A DNA stretch of 64,000 nt from the NCBI GenBank assembly GCA_001567165.1, contig LNFQ01000023.1:1-64000 (forward strand). Reading direction: 5' to 3'. How positions within the stretch are numbered: position 1 is the stretch's first letter; each line of letters begins with the position of its first letter. The translations under genes were made by a program, and so were the position numbers. This stretch comes from Bacteroidetes bacterium OLB11 (GTDB lineage Bacteria; Bacteroidota; Bacteroidia; Chitinophagales; Chitinophagaceae). Of this stretch, positions 10,907-21,461 are shown one piece after another. The notes beneath the pieces are model-generated. The model was not told the DNA's origin, ran no database searches, and saw nothing but the letters and a program-made list of their open reading frames with translations.

Positions 10907-12076
10907 ATGGCAAAACAAAAAATCGCAATTTTTACTTATTCTCTTCTTGGTGGCGGTGCTGAAAGAGTCGTATCTAACCTCTTACTCGGCCTTCAAAGTG
11001 ATTTTGACGTTCATCTCATTTTAATGAATGATATTATAGATTATCCAATCCCTGAAAATCAAAAAATTCATTATATCGAGAACTCAGACATGTATGAAAG
11101 TGAATGGAAAAAACTAATCAAAATCCCAATATTGGCACTCCGTTTAAAAAAATATTGTAACCAAAATCAAATCGAGTTAATCCTTGCTGTGATGAATCGG
11201 CCTAACTATATTGCTTCACTGGCAAAGGCTTTGGGTATGAAGTGTAGGGTCTATATTAGTGAACGTTTTTACACTCCTTTCTTTTGCAATAAAAATTCAT
11301 TTGGTGGAAAAGTGAAAGTTTTTCTGGTAAGTAATTTGTATCCAAAAGCAGATATACTTTTACCCAATTCAAAGGGAACCGAAAAAGCACTTAAAGAAAT
11401 ATTTCAAGTTCAGATACCTTCAATTGTGGTGAAAAACCCAGTTGACGTGACTTTCATTCGACAAAAAATGAATGAAGAAGTGACGGATGTTGATTTTAAT
11501 CAATTCACATTTGTCTGCTTAGCAGCTTTCCGATTTGAAAAAAATCATGAAATGTTAATTGATGCTTTTGCAAAATTAAAAAATGAAAATTGTCGATTGC
11601 TTTTAATTGGAAAGGGAATTTTAAAAGAAAAAATTCAAAAAAAAGTGGATGAATTAGGACTAAAAGAAAAAATACATTTTATCGAATTTACTCGAAATCC
11701 ATATAAATATTTAGTAAAAGCTAATTGCTTTGTATTGCCTTCTAATTCAGAGGGATTCCCAAATGTGTTGCTTGAAGCCATGTGTTGTGAATTGCCGATT
11801 ATATCGAGTGATTGCCGCACAGGGCCGAGAGAATTATTGGCACCCAATACAGATGTCAATAAGCAATTAGAAAAAGGAATAGAAATGGGAGAGTATGGAA
11901 TATTGACAGTGCCTGCAAATGCAGACTCCATGGCGGAAGCAATGAAGTCTGCATTTGAAAATCCAGCACTTTTGGAACAGTATAAATCGCTTTTACTTCA
12001 AAGAGCAAAAGAATTTGATAAGCCAGTTGTGATAGAAGAATTTAAACAAATATTAATGGGTAAATCAATTGTTTGA
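10907..12076 (+). CDS. Glycosyltransferase family 4 (GT-B fold)
   Basis: 389 residues. Near the start is the glycine-rich GGGAERVVSNLL of the acceptor domain. The C-terminal Rossmann domain shows the donor-binding segment SNSEGFPNVLLEAMCCELPIISSD with the E-x7-E pattern and TGPRELL typical of GT4 enzymes. It probably transfers a sugar from a nucleotide donor to a surface glycan or lipid carrier in the cytoplasm. The 3' end overlaps the convergent membrane-protein gene by 12 bases; both may belong to surface polysaccharide synthesis, but no cluster of such genes surrounds them. Donor and acceptor unknown. Confidence 0.88.
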   Translation: MAKQKIAIFTYSLLGGGAERVVSNLLLGLQSDFDVHLILMNDIIDYPIPENQKIHYIENSDMYESEWKKLIKIPILALRLKKYCNQNQIELILAVMNRPNYIASLAKALGMKCRVYISERFYTPFFCNKNSFGGKVKVFLVSNLYPKADILLPNSKGTEKALKEIFQVQIPSIVVKNPVDVTFIRQKMNEEVTDVDFNQFTFVCLAAFRFEKNHEMLIDAFAKLKNENCRLLLIGKGILKEKIQKKVDELGLKEKIHFIEFTRNPYKYLVKANCFVLPSNSEGFPNVLLEAMCCELPIISSDCRTGPRELLAPNTDVNKQLEKGIEMGEYGILTVPANADSMAEAMKSAFENPALLEQYKSLLLQRAKEFDKPVVIEEFKQILMGKSIV

Positions 12077-13451
12077 TATTTTCTTTGATATTCGTTGTTT
12101 GTTTAAAATAAAAATAACAGCTAATGCTGAAAAGTAAAAAGGCATCATTGGGATTTTATATCTCATCAATGTCCCAAAATTTCCACTCGTAATGCCAATG
12201 AAAGCACTAAATAAAAGTGAAAAACTCATGGCCATTAATACAAAGCGTTCTTGAAAAATTATGCGAAAGAAAAACAATCGAGCTTTGAATAAAACATACA
12301 AAGTGATGAGTAGTGTTAAGGTACTTTCAGCAGAGGCAACCAACAACATAATTTTATTGGCTTCCCAAATATAGGGCCTAAAAAGGGTGACATTAATACT
12401 TGCTGGTACTAGCTTGAGCATACTACCAATGTCAGGTGAAAGCTCTCCCAGTGTGTATCGACTTGCTGCAAACCCTTCTTGTGTTAGGTAATCATAGTTC
12501 GTTTTGATTGTTTCTAAAATATTACTAAGTGCAAATTTTTTGCAGTTGCCCTTGAAACGAATCCATGAGTCTTAATAATCCAAAAACTAATATCATCATG
12601 GAGATAGGTAGGGTGACATATTTGATGACTTTACTTTTGATACCACTAAAAAATTTGATAATGATAAAAAGCGAATATGATGCTAGCAACGCAATGAGGA
12701 TATAGGATTTGATATAAAATAAAATGATAGCGTTGATGATAAAAATGAAAAGATTTTTTCGAGTAAATTCTTTATGTTCATACATTCTCGTCAACGAATA
12801 ATAAATGAATCCCATTGCTCCAATACAGTAGGCTTCTTTTGCTGAAATAGAACTCCAAAAAGCTACGGAAGGCAGTAGCACTGTAGTGATGAAAAATATT
12901 TTTTCGTGACCTGGATAGCTTTGGTTTAATACTTTATAAATTTTCCAAGTGCCGATATAGGCATAAAGCGAGGCAATCAAGCTACTTCCAAGAAATGAAT
13001 TTCCAATGATTAGATTGATAATGAATGTAATTTTAACAAGAAAACTTTCATTATCTTTAAAGTAAAATTCATTTAAATCAAAATTAAAAGGAAAATTTTG
13101 AAGAGTTCCCACTGAATGAGTCAATACATACCATGCCATCGATGGTTTGATTTTTGTAAGTTGAATTAATTGATCGGAAGCCCAAAAGTAGTTGAACGCA
13201 TCAACGCCCCAAGGATAAAGCACCACATGTTGCAATAGAAAAAGTGGAATCATCAACAAGCGATAATAATAGCCTTTCAAATAGTATTTTTGAAGTTCAA
13301 AAGGTTGATTTTTCTTTGTTTTTTGAAGAGTCCATAAAATGAAAAACAAAATAATAGGAACAATCAAAAAATCTCTTGTGAAAAAGACCATTTTGTAAAC
13401 ATGAGTACTTAGCTCATTTAATTTTTCTATTTCTTGAAGTGTTAAATCCAT
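12065..13451 (-). CDS. Polytopic membrane protein of unknown function (frameshifted as sequenced)
   Basis: About 461 residues when the two frames are joined, with roughly ten hydrophobic segments. A cytoplasm-facing start (MDLTLQEIEKLNEL) is followed by repeated membrane spans, a loop with YPWGVDAFNYFWASDQLI, and WSSISAKEAYCIGAMGF. Layout and the SAKEA motif recall large membrane glycosyltransferases or O-antigen polymerase-like proteins of Bacteroidota, but no catalytic motif is certain. The frame breaks at six T (12536-12541); five restore QLQKFALSNILETIKTNYDYLTQEGF without a gap. It converges on a GT4 gene, which supports, weakly, a role in surface glycans. Confidence 0.65.
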
Positions 13452-13717
13452 TTTCGCTCAATCAAACAACATTCCATTAATGGCTGTTTTTGATTTTGCA
13501 AATTAAAACAAAAAAATGTATTTACTCTCAAAACATTCTGCTTAAAATTCGAGTATAAAAATTTGAACAGCCAGAGATTAAAAAAATCTGAAATATATTT
13601 GAATTTACAAACGAAATTAAAAATATTGTTGTCTTAAATAGTAGAAATTAAAATTTAGCATTTTTATTCTCAAATTAATTTTATTTTCCATTTAAAATAA
13701 TATCTTTACTGACTAGT

Positions 13718-16472
13718 ATGAACAATTTAATTAATATGAAAAATAATTATTTAAAAGTTTTTTTGACTTTTCCTCTAACGATAATTCTTATTTTTTGTAG
13801 CTTTTCTATATTGAAAGCTCAAACGGTAACGACTTTACCGCTTGCTAATAATTCGATATGTGCATGTAGCCAGGTATTTGTTAGCTATTCTGCAACTGGA
13901 AATTTTAATGCAGGGAATGTGTTTACTGTTCAACTTTCAGATGAAAACGGAAATTTTGTGGCTGCAACTATTATTGGCACTTTAAATAGCCAAGCTACCA
14001 ATGGTTCAATAAATTGTACAATTCCTTGTAATACTCCTTATGGCACAGGCTATCGTATAAGAATCATCAGCTCAAACCCTGCAGCTGGTGGCCCTAATAA
14101 CGGTAGTAATATAACAATACTACCATCACCCACCGCATCCATTTCTTTTTCAACCGCTAGTTGTGTGGATACTCTTACTGCTATTCCTGCTGGTGGAGGA
14201 GGGGTAGGGCCTGCTCAAGGAACAAAATATTATATAACTAATCAGCAACCATGGGGACAACCAAGTAATATCAACGAAATGAATGATGTTTTTGGTGTCG
14301 GTAATTGGATTCAGGCTAGCTTTGTGACACCTGCCCCTGCTACCATTTTTGTACCCGGTACTCAGTTTGTCTTTATTGATGGAGGAGATATGAATGGAAT
14401 TGATTGCACTAATTATATTACAGCTAATATTACATTAATTGAAAATTGGGTCAATCAAGGAGGGCAACTCTTTTTGAATGCAGCACCTAATAATGGAGGT
14501 CAGCAAAATTGGGGTTTTGGAGGTGTTATCAATAATTATTCTAATTATGTACCACCATTTGGGAACACAGTTCCCGGAGTGTTGGTAACCAATATGTTAC
14601 ACCCTATCAACACAGGTCCGTTTTTGCCAACAGATGTCAATGGAGTTTATACCGGAAATTACTATGCACATTCTAACATTATCAATGGAGGCACTACTTT
14701 AATGCACAGTGCATTAGATACTAGTATTGCTGTTCTTACAGAAAAAAAACTGGGGAGCTGGTAAAATCCTTTTTGGTGGAATGACTTCAACTTATTATCA
14801 CAATAATGTTGCACCATTAGTAAATGCCGAAGCTGTTAATTTGAGAAAAAATATGTTGGCGTATTTATCGGGGCCAATTGTGCCAGCACAGCCTACTTAT
14901 ACTTATTTATGGTCAACAGGTGATACGTCTCAACAAATCATTCCAACTGTTACCGGCATTTATACAGTCACAGTCACTTCCAATTTGGGATGTACTGCAA
15001 CCGCAACTTATAGCTATGTGGCACCGCCTCCAGTGAATGTAAATATTACTTCAAGCGGAAAATTATGTTCGGGTAACTCAGTAAATCTGGATGCAGGTGG
15101 TGGTTTTGCTTCATATCTATGGGACGATAATTCGACTAATCAAACACGAGTCATTACAACTCCCGGCACTTATTATGTGACTGTTACCACTGCTCAAGGT
15201 TGTATAGGAAGTGATACGATTACAATCTATGCAGATACTTCTGTGATTGCTGATTTCGCCGTAAATGTTCACTTGGGATGTAAAAGAGATACAATATTTC
15301 TTACGAATAATTCACAAGGCGGAACTCAATGGTATTGGCTGTTTGGAGATGGGGCATATTCCACTTCTGAGCATCCAGTCCCTTATGTTTATGCCAGCCA
15401 AGGAATTTATACAATACGCTTAGTCGTTGTGAATCCTCCCTGTTCTGATACAATGCTTGTTACCATTAATACAAATCACCCTATAGCTTCAAACTTTGTT
15501 TTGCCTGGTGATACCCTATGTATTACCAGTCCAATAGCTCCCACACTAACTAATAATCCTGATCCAACCTGGGTTCATACTTGGATATGGGGTGATGGAA
15601 GCCCGAATAGCTCAGGAATAAGTCCTTTTCACTTATATTCAACACCGGGCACTTACACAATAACTCATATCGTAGTCGATACTTTAGGATGCATAGATAG
15701 TACTTCACATATTATAACAGTTGACTTTCCTGCATATGTCGATTTTTCTATTTTTGACGACAAAGTCTGTCTGGGTGAGAAAATTATTCTTAATTTAGAT
15801 ACCTTATCTGCAAGTACTTATACCTATTATTGGGATTTCGGCGATGGCTACACGCTTTATGATGTTCCTCACCCAATACATGTATATGATCACCCTGGCA
15901 ATTATACAATTTCATTAATTGGAAAATCTTATTATTGTGATTCTACCAAGATTTCAAAAAATATCGAAATATTACCTTTCCCTGTTATTAATTTAGGTCG
16001 CGATACTGCTATTTGCCCTGGGCTGACAGGTGCTATCACACTCTCTGATATAAATAATCCGGCTGCAATATATCAATGGAGCACAGGAGAGGTATCCAAC
16101 TCAATTACCGTTTCAAACCCGGGAGTGTATTGGGCTCGAACTCAAGGTGAATGTGTGGCAGGTGATACAGTGAAAGTACTTCGTGATTGTTATCTCAATA
16201 TTCCAAATGCGTTTTCGCCTGATGGAGACGGACTTAATGATTATTTCTTACCACGTGATTTATTGGCTAGTGGGTTAACTGTTTTTCAAATGAATATTTA
16301 TAACCGTTGGGGACAACTTTTGTATTCAACTAACAACTTAGATGGTTTAGGTTGGGATGGAAAATATAATGGCACTCCACAACCAATCGGTACTTATATT
16401 TACACAATTAATGCTGAATTTAAAAACGGAGTGAAGAATACGTATAGCGGCAATGTGATTTTAGTAAGATAA
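13718..16472 (+). CDS. Large T9SS type B cargo protein with PKD domains (frameshifted as sequenced)
   Basis: About 917 residues after joining. Signal peptide at residues 1-35 (ending ILKAQ). Residues about 160-370 look like a glutamine-amidotransferase-like (ThuA-like) fold: FVFIDGGDMNGIDC, then LIENWVNQGGQLFLNAAP. Then come Ig/PKD-like domains with the WxFGDG signature (WYWLFGDGAYS, YYWDFGDGYTL). The last 90 residues (IPNAFSPDGDGLNDYF to GNVILVR) are the gliding-motility-associated C-terminal sorting domain. The frame breaks at eight A (14742-14749); seven give LTEKNWGAGKILFGGM. Exported through T9SS and probably surface-attached; ligand unknown. A near-consensus box TATCTTTA lies near 13701. 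Confidence 0.85.
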
Positions 16473-16476
16473 AATG

Positions 16477-17373
16477 CTAAACATCAAATGTGATACCTTC
16501 TAAAGCGAGTTCGGTAGGCTCAAATACAGTCTGAGCCTCTGATAAAAAAGGAGATAAATCTTTATATCTTGATGAAAAATGTCCAATAATTAATTTCTTA
16601 GCATGAGAAGCGACCGCAATTTCTGCTGCCTGCATTGCTGTTGAGTGATAACGCGATTTTGCCTTTTCAGATTCATTTTGCAAGTAAGTTGTTTCATGAT
16701 ATAGCAAATCAACTTCCATAAAATATTGACAAATTTCTTTATTGAAAACGGTGTCCGCTGTATAGGCATAGCTTTTACTGATATTCCCTTTTTTAGTTAC
16801 CCATTCATTTGCTATGATGTTTCCATATTCATCTTCATAATCAAAGCCATCTGTTAGTTTTGAATAAAAATATTTTGGAATTTCATATTTTGTTAGCTGT
16901 TCAGGGAGTAAAATTCGTTTTCTTTTTTTCTCCGAAAAAATAAAACCATGTGTGGGAACACTATGGAAAACTGGAAAGCATCGGACAACAAATTTGGACT
17001 CATCTAATAGCAATTTGGCTTCACCCTCATTTAAAAAATCATATATAATTTCAAACCCTAAATCCCATTGAAGTTGAAATTCAATTACCTCTTTAATAAA
17101 TTGATTGCAGTATATAAATAAGGCATTGGTGCGACCAAGCAAAGACATACTGCTAATGAGTGCAACCAAACCAAAAAAGTGATCACCGTGATAATGGCTA
17201 ATAAAAATATGATTAATCCGCATTGCTTTATGGCCATATTGAGCCATCCTCATTTGAGTGCCTTCTCCACAATCTATCAGTAAAATTTCATTTTCAATTT
17301 GAACAATTTGAGCAGTAGGATTGCGACCATAAGCAGGCAAGGCAGAGTTATTCCCTAGAATTGTGACTTTCAT
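16477..17373 (-). CDS. rnz: Ribonuclease Z (tRNA 3' endonuclease)
   Basis: Metallo-beta-lactamase-fold endonuclease that cuts 3' trailers from tRNA precursors; 298 residues, usual for the short form. Zinc ligands are visible: HYHGDHFFGL (HxHxDH, residues about 60-69), YHETTYL in the C-terminal half and IIGHFSSRY near the end. The N-terminal NSALPAYGRNPTAQ and DCGEGTQMRM segments are typical of RNase Z. Its stop lies 4 bases from the convergent T9SS gene's stop. A good -7 box lies 20 bases before the ATG. Confidence 0.95.
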   Translation of the reverse strand: MKVTILGNNSALPAYGRNPTAQIVQIENEILLIDCGEGTQMRMAQYGHKAMRINHIFISHYHGDHFFGLVALISSMSLLGRTNALFIYCNQFIKEVIEFQLQWDLGFEIIYDFLNEGEAKLLLDESKFVVRCFPVFHSVPTHGFIFSEKKRKRILLPEQLTKYEIPKYFYSKLTDGFDYEDEYGNIIANEWVTKKGNISKSYAYTADTVFNKEICQYFMEVDLLYHETTYLQNESEKAKSRYHSTAMQAAEIAVASHAKKLIIGHFSSRYKDLSPFLSEAQTVFEPTELALEGITFDV

Positions 17374-17393
17374 ATTTTACCATAAATAAAAAC

Positions 17394-17401
17394 CAAATTT
17401 A
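17394..17401 (-). promoter_or_regulatory. rnz promoter -7 box
   Basis: Reads TAAATTTG on the minus strand, 20 bases upstream of the rnz ATG, matching TAnnTTTG exactly. Confidence 0.55.
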
Positions 17402-17490
17402 ATGAATATTTACTTTGAATCCTGAATTATCAAATCGAATAAATGAAAATATCCATGATAAGTAAAAAAATCTACTTTTGAAATCAAAAT

Positions 17491-17536
17491 AAGACTAAAT
17501 GTCTTTAATTTTTATTAAAACAAGACTAAATGTCTT
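17491..17536. promoter_or_regulatory. Two identical palindromes upstream of hsp20, candidate operators
   Basis: The 15-bp sequence AAGACTAAATGTCTT occurs twice, at 17491-17505 and 17522-17536. Each copy is itself an inverted repeat (AAGAC-N5-GTCTT). Their starts are 31 bases apart, about three DNA turns, so a dimeric regulator could bind both copies on one face of the helix. They lie 72-117 bases before the Hsp20 start. Not the CIRCE element of HrcA. Regulator unknown. Confidence 0.6.
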
Positions 17537-17607
17537 ATTTTTTAATTGGTATATCTATTGATAAATACTAATTAAACAATATTTTAAACTAAAAAAAAAT
17601 AAAAACT

Positions 17608-18030
17608 ATGACAAACATTAGAGTAAAACACCCCGCTTATGTTCCATCTTTTTTCAAAGCAATGGACAAATTTTTGAATGAAGACTATTCAAATCTAAAT
17701 TCATTTACACCATCAACAAATATCATCGAAAAAGAGGCAAGTTACACTTTGCAATTATCGATTCCGGGTATTTCAAAAGAAGATATCAAAATCGAATTGG
17801 ATGGTGATTTATTGACAATTGCTTATGAAAAAAATGAAGAAAAAACAGATTCAAATGAAAACTATATTAAAAGAGAATTTGCAACAAGCTCTTTCAAACG
17901 CAGCTTCACTGTGAATGATGGCTTGAATCTTGATGATATTCGTGCGAATTTTGAAAAAGGAATTTTAAATATTGAAATTTTCAAAAAACAAGTAAAAGCA
18001 AAAGAAGTGAAAACGATTAGCATTAATTAA
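17608..18030 (+). CDS. Small heat shock protein, Hsp20 family
   Basis: 140-residue ATP-independent chaperone that holds unfolding proteins for refolding. The alpha-crystallin domain spans residues about 40-140: SYTLQLSIPGISKEDIKIELDGDLL and FKRSFTVNDGLNLDDIRANFEKGILNI, with the A/G-x-L-type motif near the end (FEKGILNI). The C-terminal I-x-I anchor is seen as ISI. Monocistronic: preceded by two palindromic operator-like repeats and followed by a strong hairpin terminator. Probably stress-induced. Confidence 0.93.
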   Translation: MTNIRVKHPAYVPSFFKAMDKFLNEDYSNLNSFTPSTNIIEKEASYTLQLSIPGISKEDIKIELDGDLLTIAYEKNEEKTDSNENYIKREFATSSFKRSFTVNDGLNLDDIRANFEKGILNIEIFKKQVKAKEVKTISIN

Positions 18031-18061
18031 ATAGCCGATTCTAGAATCATCAAAACGGATT

Positions 18062-18106
18062 GGGATAGTTTGAAAATGATTTCATTTTCAAACTATCCCT
18101 TTTTTA
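18062..18106 (+). terminator. Strong hairpin terminator shared by hsp20 and the convergent polX gene
   Basis: GGGATAGTTTGAAAATGA at 18062-18079 pairs with 18082-18099 (about 17 bp, tiny loop), followed by a T-rich tract. The last codons of the convergent PolX gene, including its stop (18088-18090), lie inside the right arm. Confidence 0.85.
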
Positions 18107-19777
18107 TTTTTCACTTCAACTAGATATTTTTCAAACTCAACCAAACTTTTTGAACTTAAATTATTGAAAGATTTTAAAAGTCCTTTTTGAGCACTCAACA
18201 CTCCGTAGCGAATATCGTTTAATCCATTAGTATGGTGAGCATCTGGATTGATACTGAGCATTACTTCTTGTTCTTGTGCATAAGGAATCCATTGCCAATC
18301 AATGTCTAATCGGCGAGGGTTTGCGTTAATCTCAATAGCCACATGATGAGCCTTGCAAGCCTTGATTATTTCCTGATGATTTATCGGATACCCTTTGCGA
18401 CTCAAAAGCAAACGTCCAGTAGAATGACCTAAAATCGTAGTGTAAGGATTTTGAATTGCCCCTAATAACCGCTGCATTGATTTCTCCTCATCCATATCGA
18501 GTTGCTGATGGATAGATGCAATGACCAAATCAAATGAAGACAATACAGAATCGTCATAATCTAAAGATCCATCATACAAAATATCACATTCTATACTTTT
18601 AAAAATTTTTGAAAGGAGCTAATTTTTGATTAAGAAGCTCTATTTCATCTTGTTGTTTTTTGATTCGCTCAATGGATAATCCATTGGCATAAAACGAACT
18701 TGCACTATGGTCGCTCATTACCAAATATTCATACCCTTTTTCAATACAAGCTATCGCCATTTCTTCTATCGTATGAGCCCCATCACTCCATACACTGTGA
18801 TTGTGGATGACTCCTTTTATGTCTTTGAATTGAATGATATTATCATAAAAATCGGATGAGTTGCTCACACCTTGACTGAATGTGGAACGCCCATATTTTG
18901 GGATATAGGGAATATGAAGTTGTTTGAAAAAATCGGCTTCACTTGCAAATGTTTCCTGTTCGATTTTGATATTAAAAAACGATTCAAAATCTTTCAAAAA
19001 TTTACTTGAACAACTTTTTAGAAATGAAACTTTTGCAAAATTTTCTTCATCAGAAATATGAAAATGAAATTTTAAGTTTTGTTGAGATTGATATAACAAA
19101 GATTGGTGGTTTTGTTCGACTAGTTCAAAATCTTGGAATGTTGAAAATACGTTTATTGCGTCTGAAACGGTCGTCATCAGTACCCACTCTAAAATTTCAA
19201 TCGTGTCTTCTTGCCTTGCAAAAGCTCCAACGCACTTTGTATGCGTACTGCCATAATGCGATTCTAAAATTTTTTGAAAATCATTTGCAATTGTTTCCAC
19301 TTGTGCATATAAATAATGTCCTTGATTGCTAAAATAAAATTCTAAAGCATTTTGAATATTTGATTGCGTTTTTTTCCCAAATCCTTTGCAATCAATAAGG
19401 CGATTTTCATTGCAAGCATAAAGCAATTCGCCGGGAGTTTCGATACCTAATTCGTGCCAAATTACGGCTATTTTTTTAGCTCCAATTCCTTTAATCTTCA
19501 TTAGTTCCAAAATGCCTTGTGGTGTCTGTAATATCAGCTCATTGAGCCGGCTTAGTTGCCCAGTATCTAATATTTCTATGATATTTTCTGCAACACGGGC
19601 TCCTATATCTTTGATGAATGGAATTTTTTCTTTAGAAACACTATTCAATTGAAAAGGAAGTTTGTCAATGGCAAAAGCGGCGTTGGAATATGTTTTTATC
19701 TTAAAACTATTTTCTCGATGAATGTCCATCAGTTTAGCCAAAGTTGAGAATAGGTTTGAGATTTCGCGATTATTCAT
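18088..19777 (-). CDS. PolX-like protein: DNA polymerase X region plus PHP domain (frameshifted as sequenced)
   Basis: About 562 residues after joining. The N-terminal 8-kDa-like region with helix-hairpin-helix motifs (ELMKIKGIGAKKIAVIW, LIDCKGFGKKTQSNI) resembles bacterial PolX. The middle nucleotidyltransferase region is poorly conserved; I see no clear catalytic Asp triad (GSxRRxKE is replaced by GAFARQEDT), so polymerase activity may be weak or lost. The C-terminal PHP phosphoesterase domain is clear: IHNHSVWSDGAHT, SDHSAS, GHSTGR, EINANPRRLD and NPDAHH, all metal ligands. The frame breaks at the A5T5 tract 18601-18610. It overlaps zapA by 4 bases and ends inside a terminator hairpin. Likely base-excision repair nuclease. 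Confidence 0.85.
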
Positions 19778-20049
19778 GAGTCTAAAAGGGTATTGATTTT
19801 TTTTAATTTTTCCAAAATAAATTCATTGCTTAAAGTGTTGGCATTTTGGTTTTGTTTTGAAGTGATAAAATCAATCAGTACCATAGCCATATAATCTTGG
19901 TCGTCACGACCTGGAAAATGTTTGTGAAATTTTTCGATGTTTTGACTAATTTGATGAATGCTATCACGAACGATTTGTTCGTTTTTGATATCCACTTTGA
20001 TACGATAGTTTCGATTGCAAATTCGTATGGTAATGCTAACTTCATTCAT
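19774..20049 (-). CDS. zapA: Cell division protein ZapA-like
   Basis: 91-residue protein with the ZapA pattern: an N-terminal beta-rich part (SITIRICNRNYRIKV) followed by a long helix with DDQDYMAMVLIDFITSK. ZapA dimers bundle FtsZ filaments at the division site. The gene sits 48 bases after dapB and overlaps polX by four bases (ATGA-type junction), the last but one gene of the par operon. Short and weakly conserved family, so the call rests on length, pattern and setting. Confidence 0.75.
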   Translation of the reverse strand: MNEVSITIRICNRNYRIKVDIKNEQIVRDSIHQISQNIEKFHKHFPGRDDQDYMAMVLIDFITSKQNQNANTLSNEFILEKLKKINTLLDS

Positions 20050-20097
20050 ATTGAGGTGATTTAAAATCCGGTTTGAAGTTACAACATCTTGTTGAAT

Positions 20098-20811
20098 TTA
20101 TTGTAATACATCTTGCATCGAAAAGATTCCTTTTTTACCTTGAATAAACTCGGCTGCTAAGACTGCCCCCCATGCAAATCCTTTCCTGCTGTGGGCTGTG
20201 TGTGAAATTTCGATACTGTCAATTTCGCTATCATAAAATATTTTATGGGTGCCCGGTGCAGGGTCTATTCTTTTGGATATGATAGAAAGTTCGCTTTGAT
20301 TTTCGCTTTGTTGATTGACCCATTTTGTTTTTTGGGGATAATGTTTTAAAATGTTTTCTGCTAAAGTTACAGCGGTGCCACTTGGAGAATCTTTTTTGGC
20401 GGTGTGATGAATTTCTTCTACGTTCACTGTATATTCTGAATGAGTGTGCATGAGTTTTGCAACGAAATCATTTATTTTAAAAAACAAATTTACACCAATA
20501 CTAAAGTTGCTTGCATACAAAAATCCTGTTTGGTTTTTTAGGGCTATTGCTTTGGCTTCATCGAGATGTTGCAACCAAGCTGTACTTCCGCTAATAGTTG
20601 GTACGCCTGCATTTAAACAAGTTGCAATATTATGAAATGCAGTTTCAGGGGTAGAGAATTCGATGCAGACATCTGTTTTTTTTATGAAATCAAAAGTGAG
20701 CTGATTATTGTTTTTTGAATTGATTTTTAATACAATTTCATGCCCACGTTCTAATGCAATTTCTTCGATGGCTTTTCCCATTTTCCCATATCCAATTAAA
20801 GCAATTTTCAT
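20098..20811 (-). CDS. dapB: 4-Hydroxy-tetrahydrodipicolinate reductase
   Basis: 237 residues. NAD(P)H-dependent reduction in the lysine and diaminopimelate pathway (peptidoglycan precursor). The N-terminal GYGKMGKAIEEIA is the dinucleotide-binding loop; EEIHHTAKKDSPSGTAVTLAE carries the catalytic His and Lys and the GTA tetrahydrodipicolinate loop; GSTAW and the final AVLAAEFIQGKKGIFSMQDVL are typical. It is the fourth gene of the parA-parB-DUF5683-dapB cluster, an order conserved in Bacteroidota. Confidence 0.96.
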   Translation of the reverse strand: MKIALIGYGKMGKAIEEIALERGHEIVLKINSKNNNQLTFDFIKKTDVCIEFSTPETAFHNIATCLNAGVPTISGSTAWLQHLDEAKAIALKNQTGFLYASNFSIGVNLFFKINDFVAKLMHTHSEYTVNVEEIHHTAKKDSPSGTAVTLAENILKHYPQKTKWVNQQSENQSELSIISKRIDPAPGTHKIFYDSEIDSIEISHTAHSRKGFAWGAVLAAEFIQGKKGIFSMQDVLQ

Positions 20812-20813
20812 AT

Positions 20814-21440
20814 TTATTCTATTTTATTTTTTGCAATTGTAAGTTTCAAACCGACTTGTTTTCGAGTGTCGAATGCGGGAGAAAATCGAAAGCTAATATT
20901 TTTACTCATGTCAAAAGTCTTCATGTGTGAGGCAGTGAAGGCATCTAAGATATTTAAAAAATAACATGCAACACCGGCGATTACTGTGTATTGAACATAG
21001 GTGCGATAAGTTTTTCTCAAAAGGTCAATATCGCTTAAGTCATAATTATAAAATGTATCAGTTGTGTTGGGATCATTGTCGATTCGTCCAAGATAGGCTT
21101 GTTGATAGGTATTGTATTTTTTTGTATTAAAAATGAGAAATCCAGTAACGGCTCCTCCGGCTACAGCTACTAAACTTATTTTCCAATATTGCTTATTGTA
21201 CGCTTGCCCAAGTCCGGGTAAGAGAGCAGAATAGAGGCCTGCTTTTTTAGGATTGGAAAGGCGAACATTAAATTTGAAAATCGAATCATGAAAGGGAGGG
21301 AGTTGGTTTTTTGCAGTTTTAGAAGGAGACTCATCCATATCGTCAGCTTCTTCTTGAGCAAAAGATTGGAGGTTGAAATAGAATAAAAAGCAACAGAGGA
21401 AAATTAAAAAAAGCGGATATTTTTTTTGATTTGAAATCAT
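20814..21440 (-). CDS. DUF5683-domain membrane protein
   Basis: 208 residues with a signal peptide or N-terminal anchor (FLIFLCCFLFYF...QSFAQ) and the domain core KAGLYSALLPGLGQAYNKQYWK, then two hydrophobic segments. The family is known mainly from its fixed place between parB and dapB in Bacteroidota; function undefined. It lies 2 bases upstream of dapB and 21 downstream of parB, clearly in the same operon. Confidence 0.85.
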   Translation of the reverse strand: MISNQKKYPLFLIFLCCFLFYFNLQSFAQEEADDMDESPSKTAKNQLPPFHDSIFKFNVRLSNPKKAGLYSALLPGLGQAYNKQYWKISLVAVAGGAVTGFLIFNTKKYNTYQQAYLGRIDNDPNTTDTFYNYDLSDIDLLRKTYRTYVQYTVIAGVACYFLNILDAFTASHMKTFDMSKNISFRFSPAFDTRKQVGLKLTIAKNKIE

Positions 21441-21461
21441 GAATTTTTTTTCTGAAATAAG

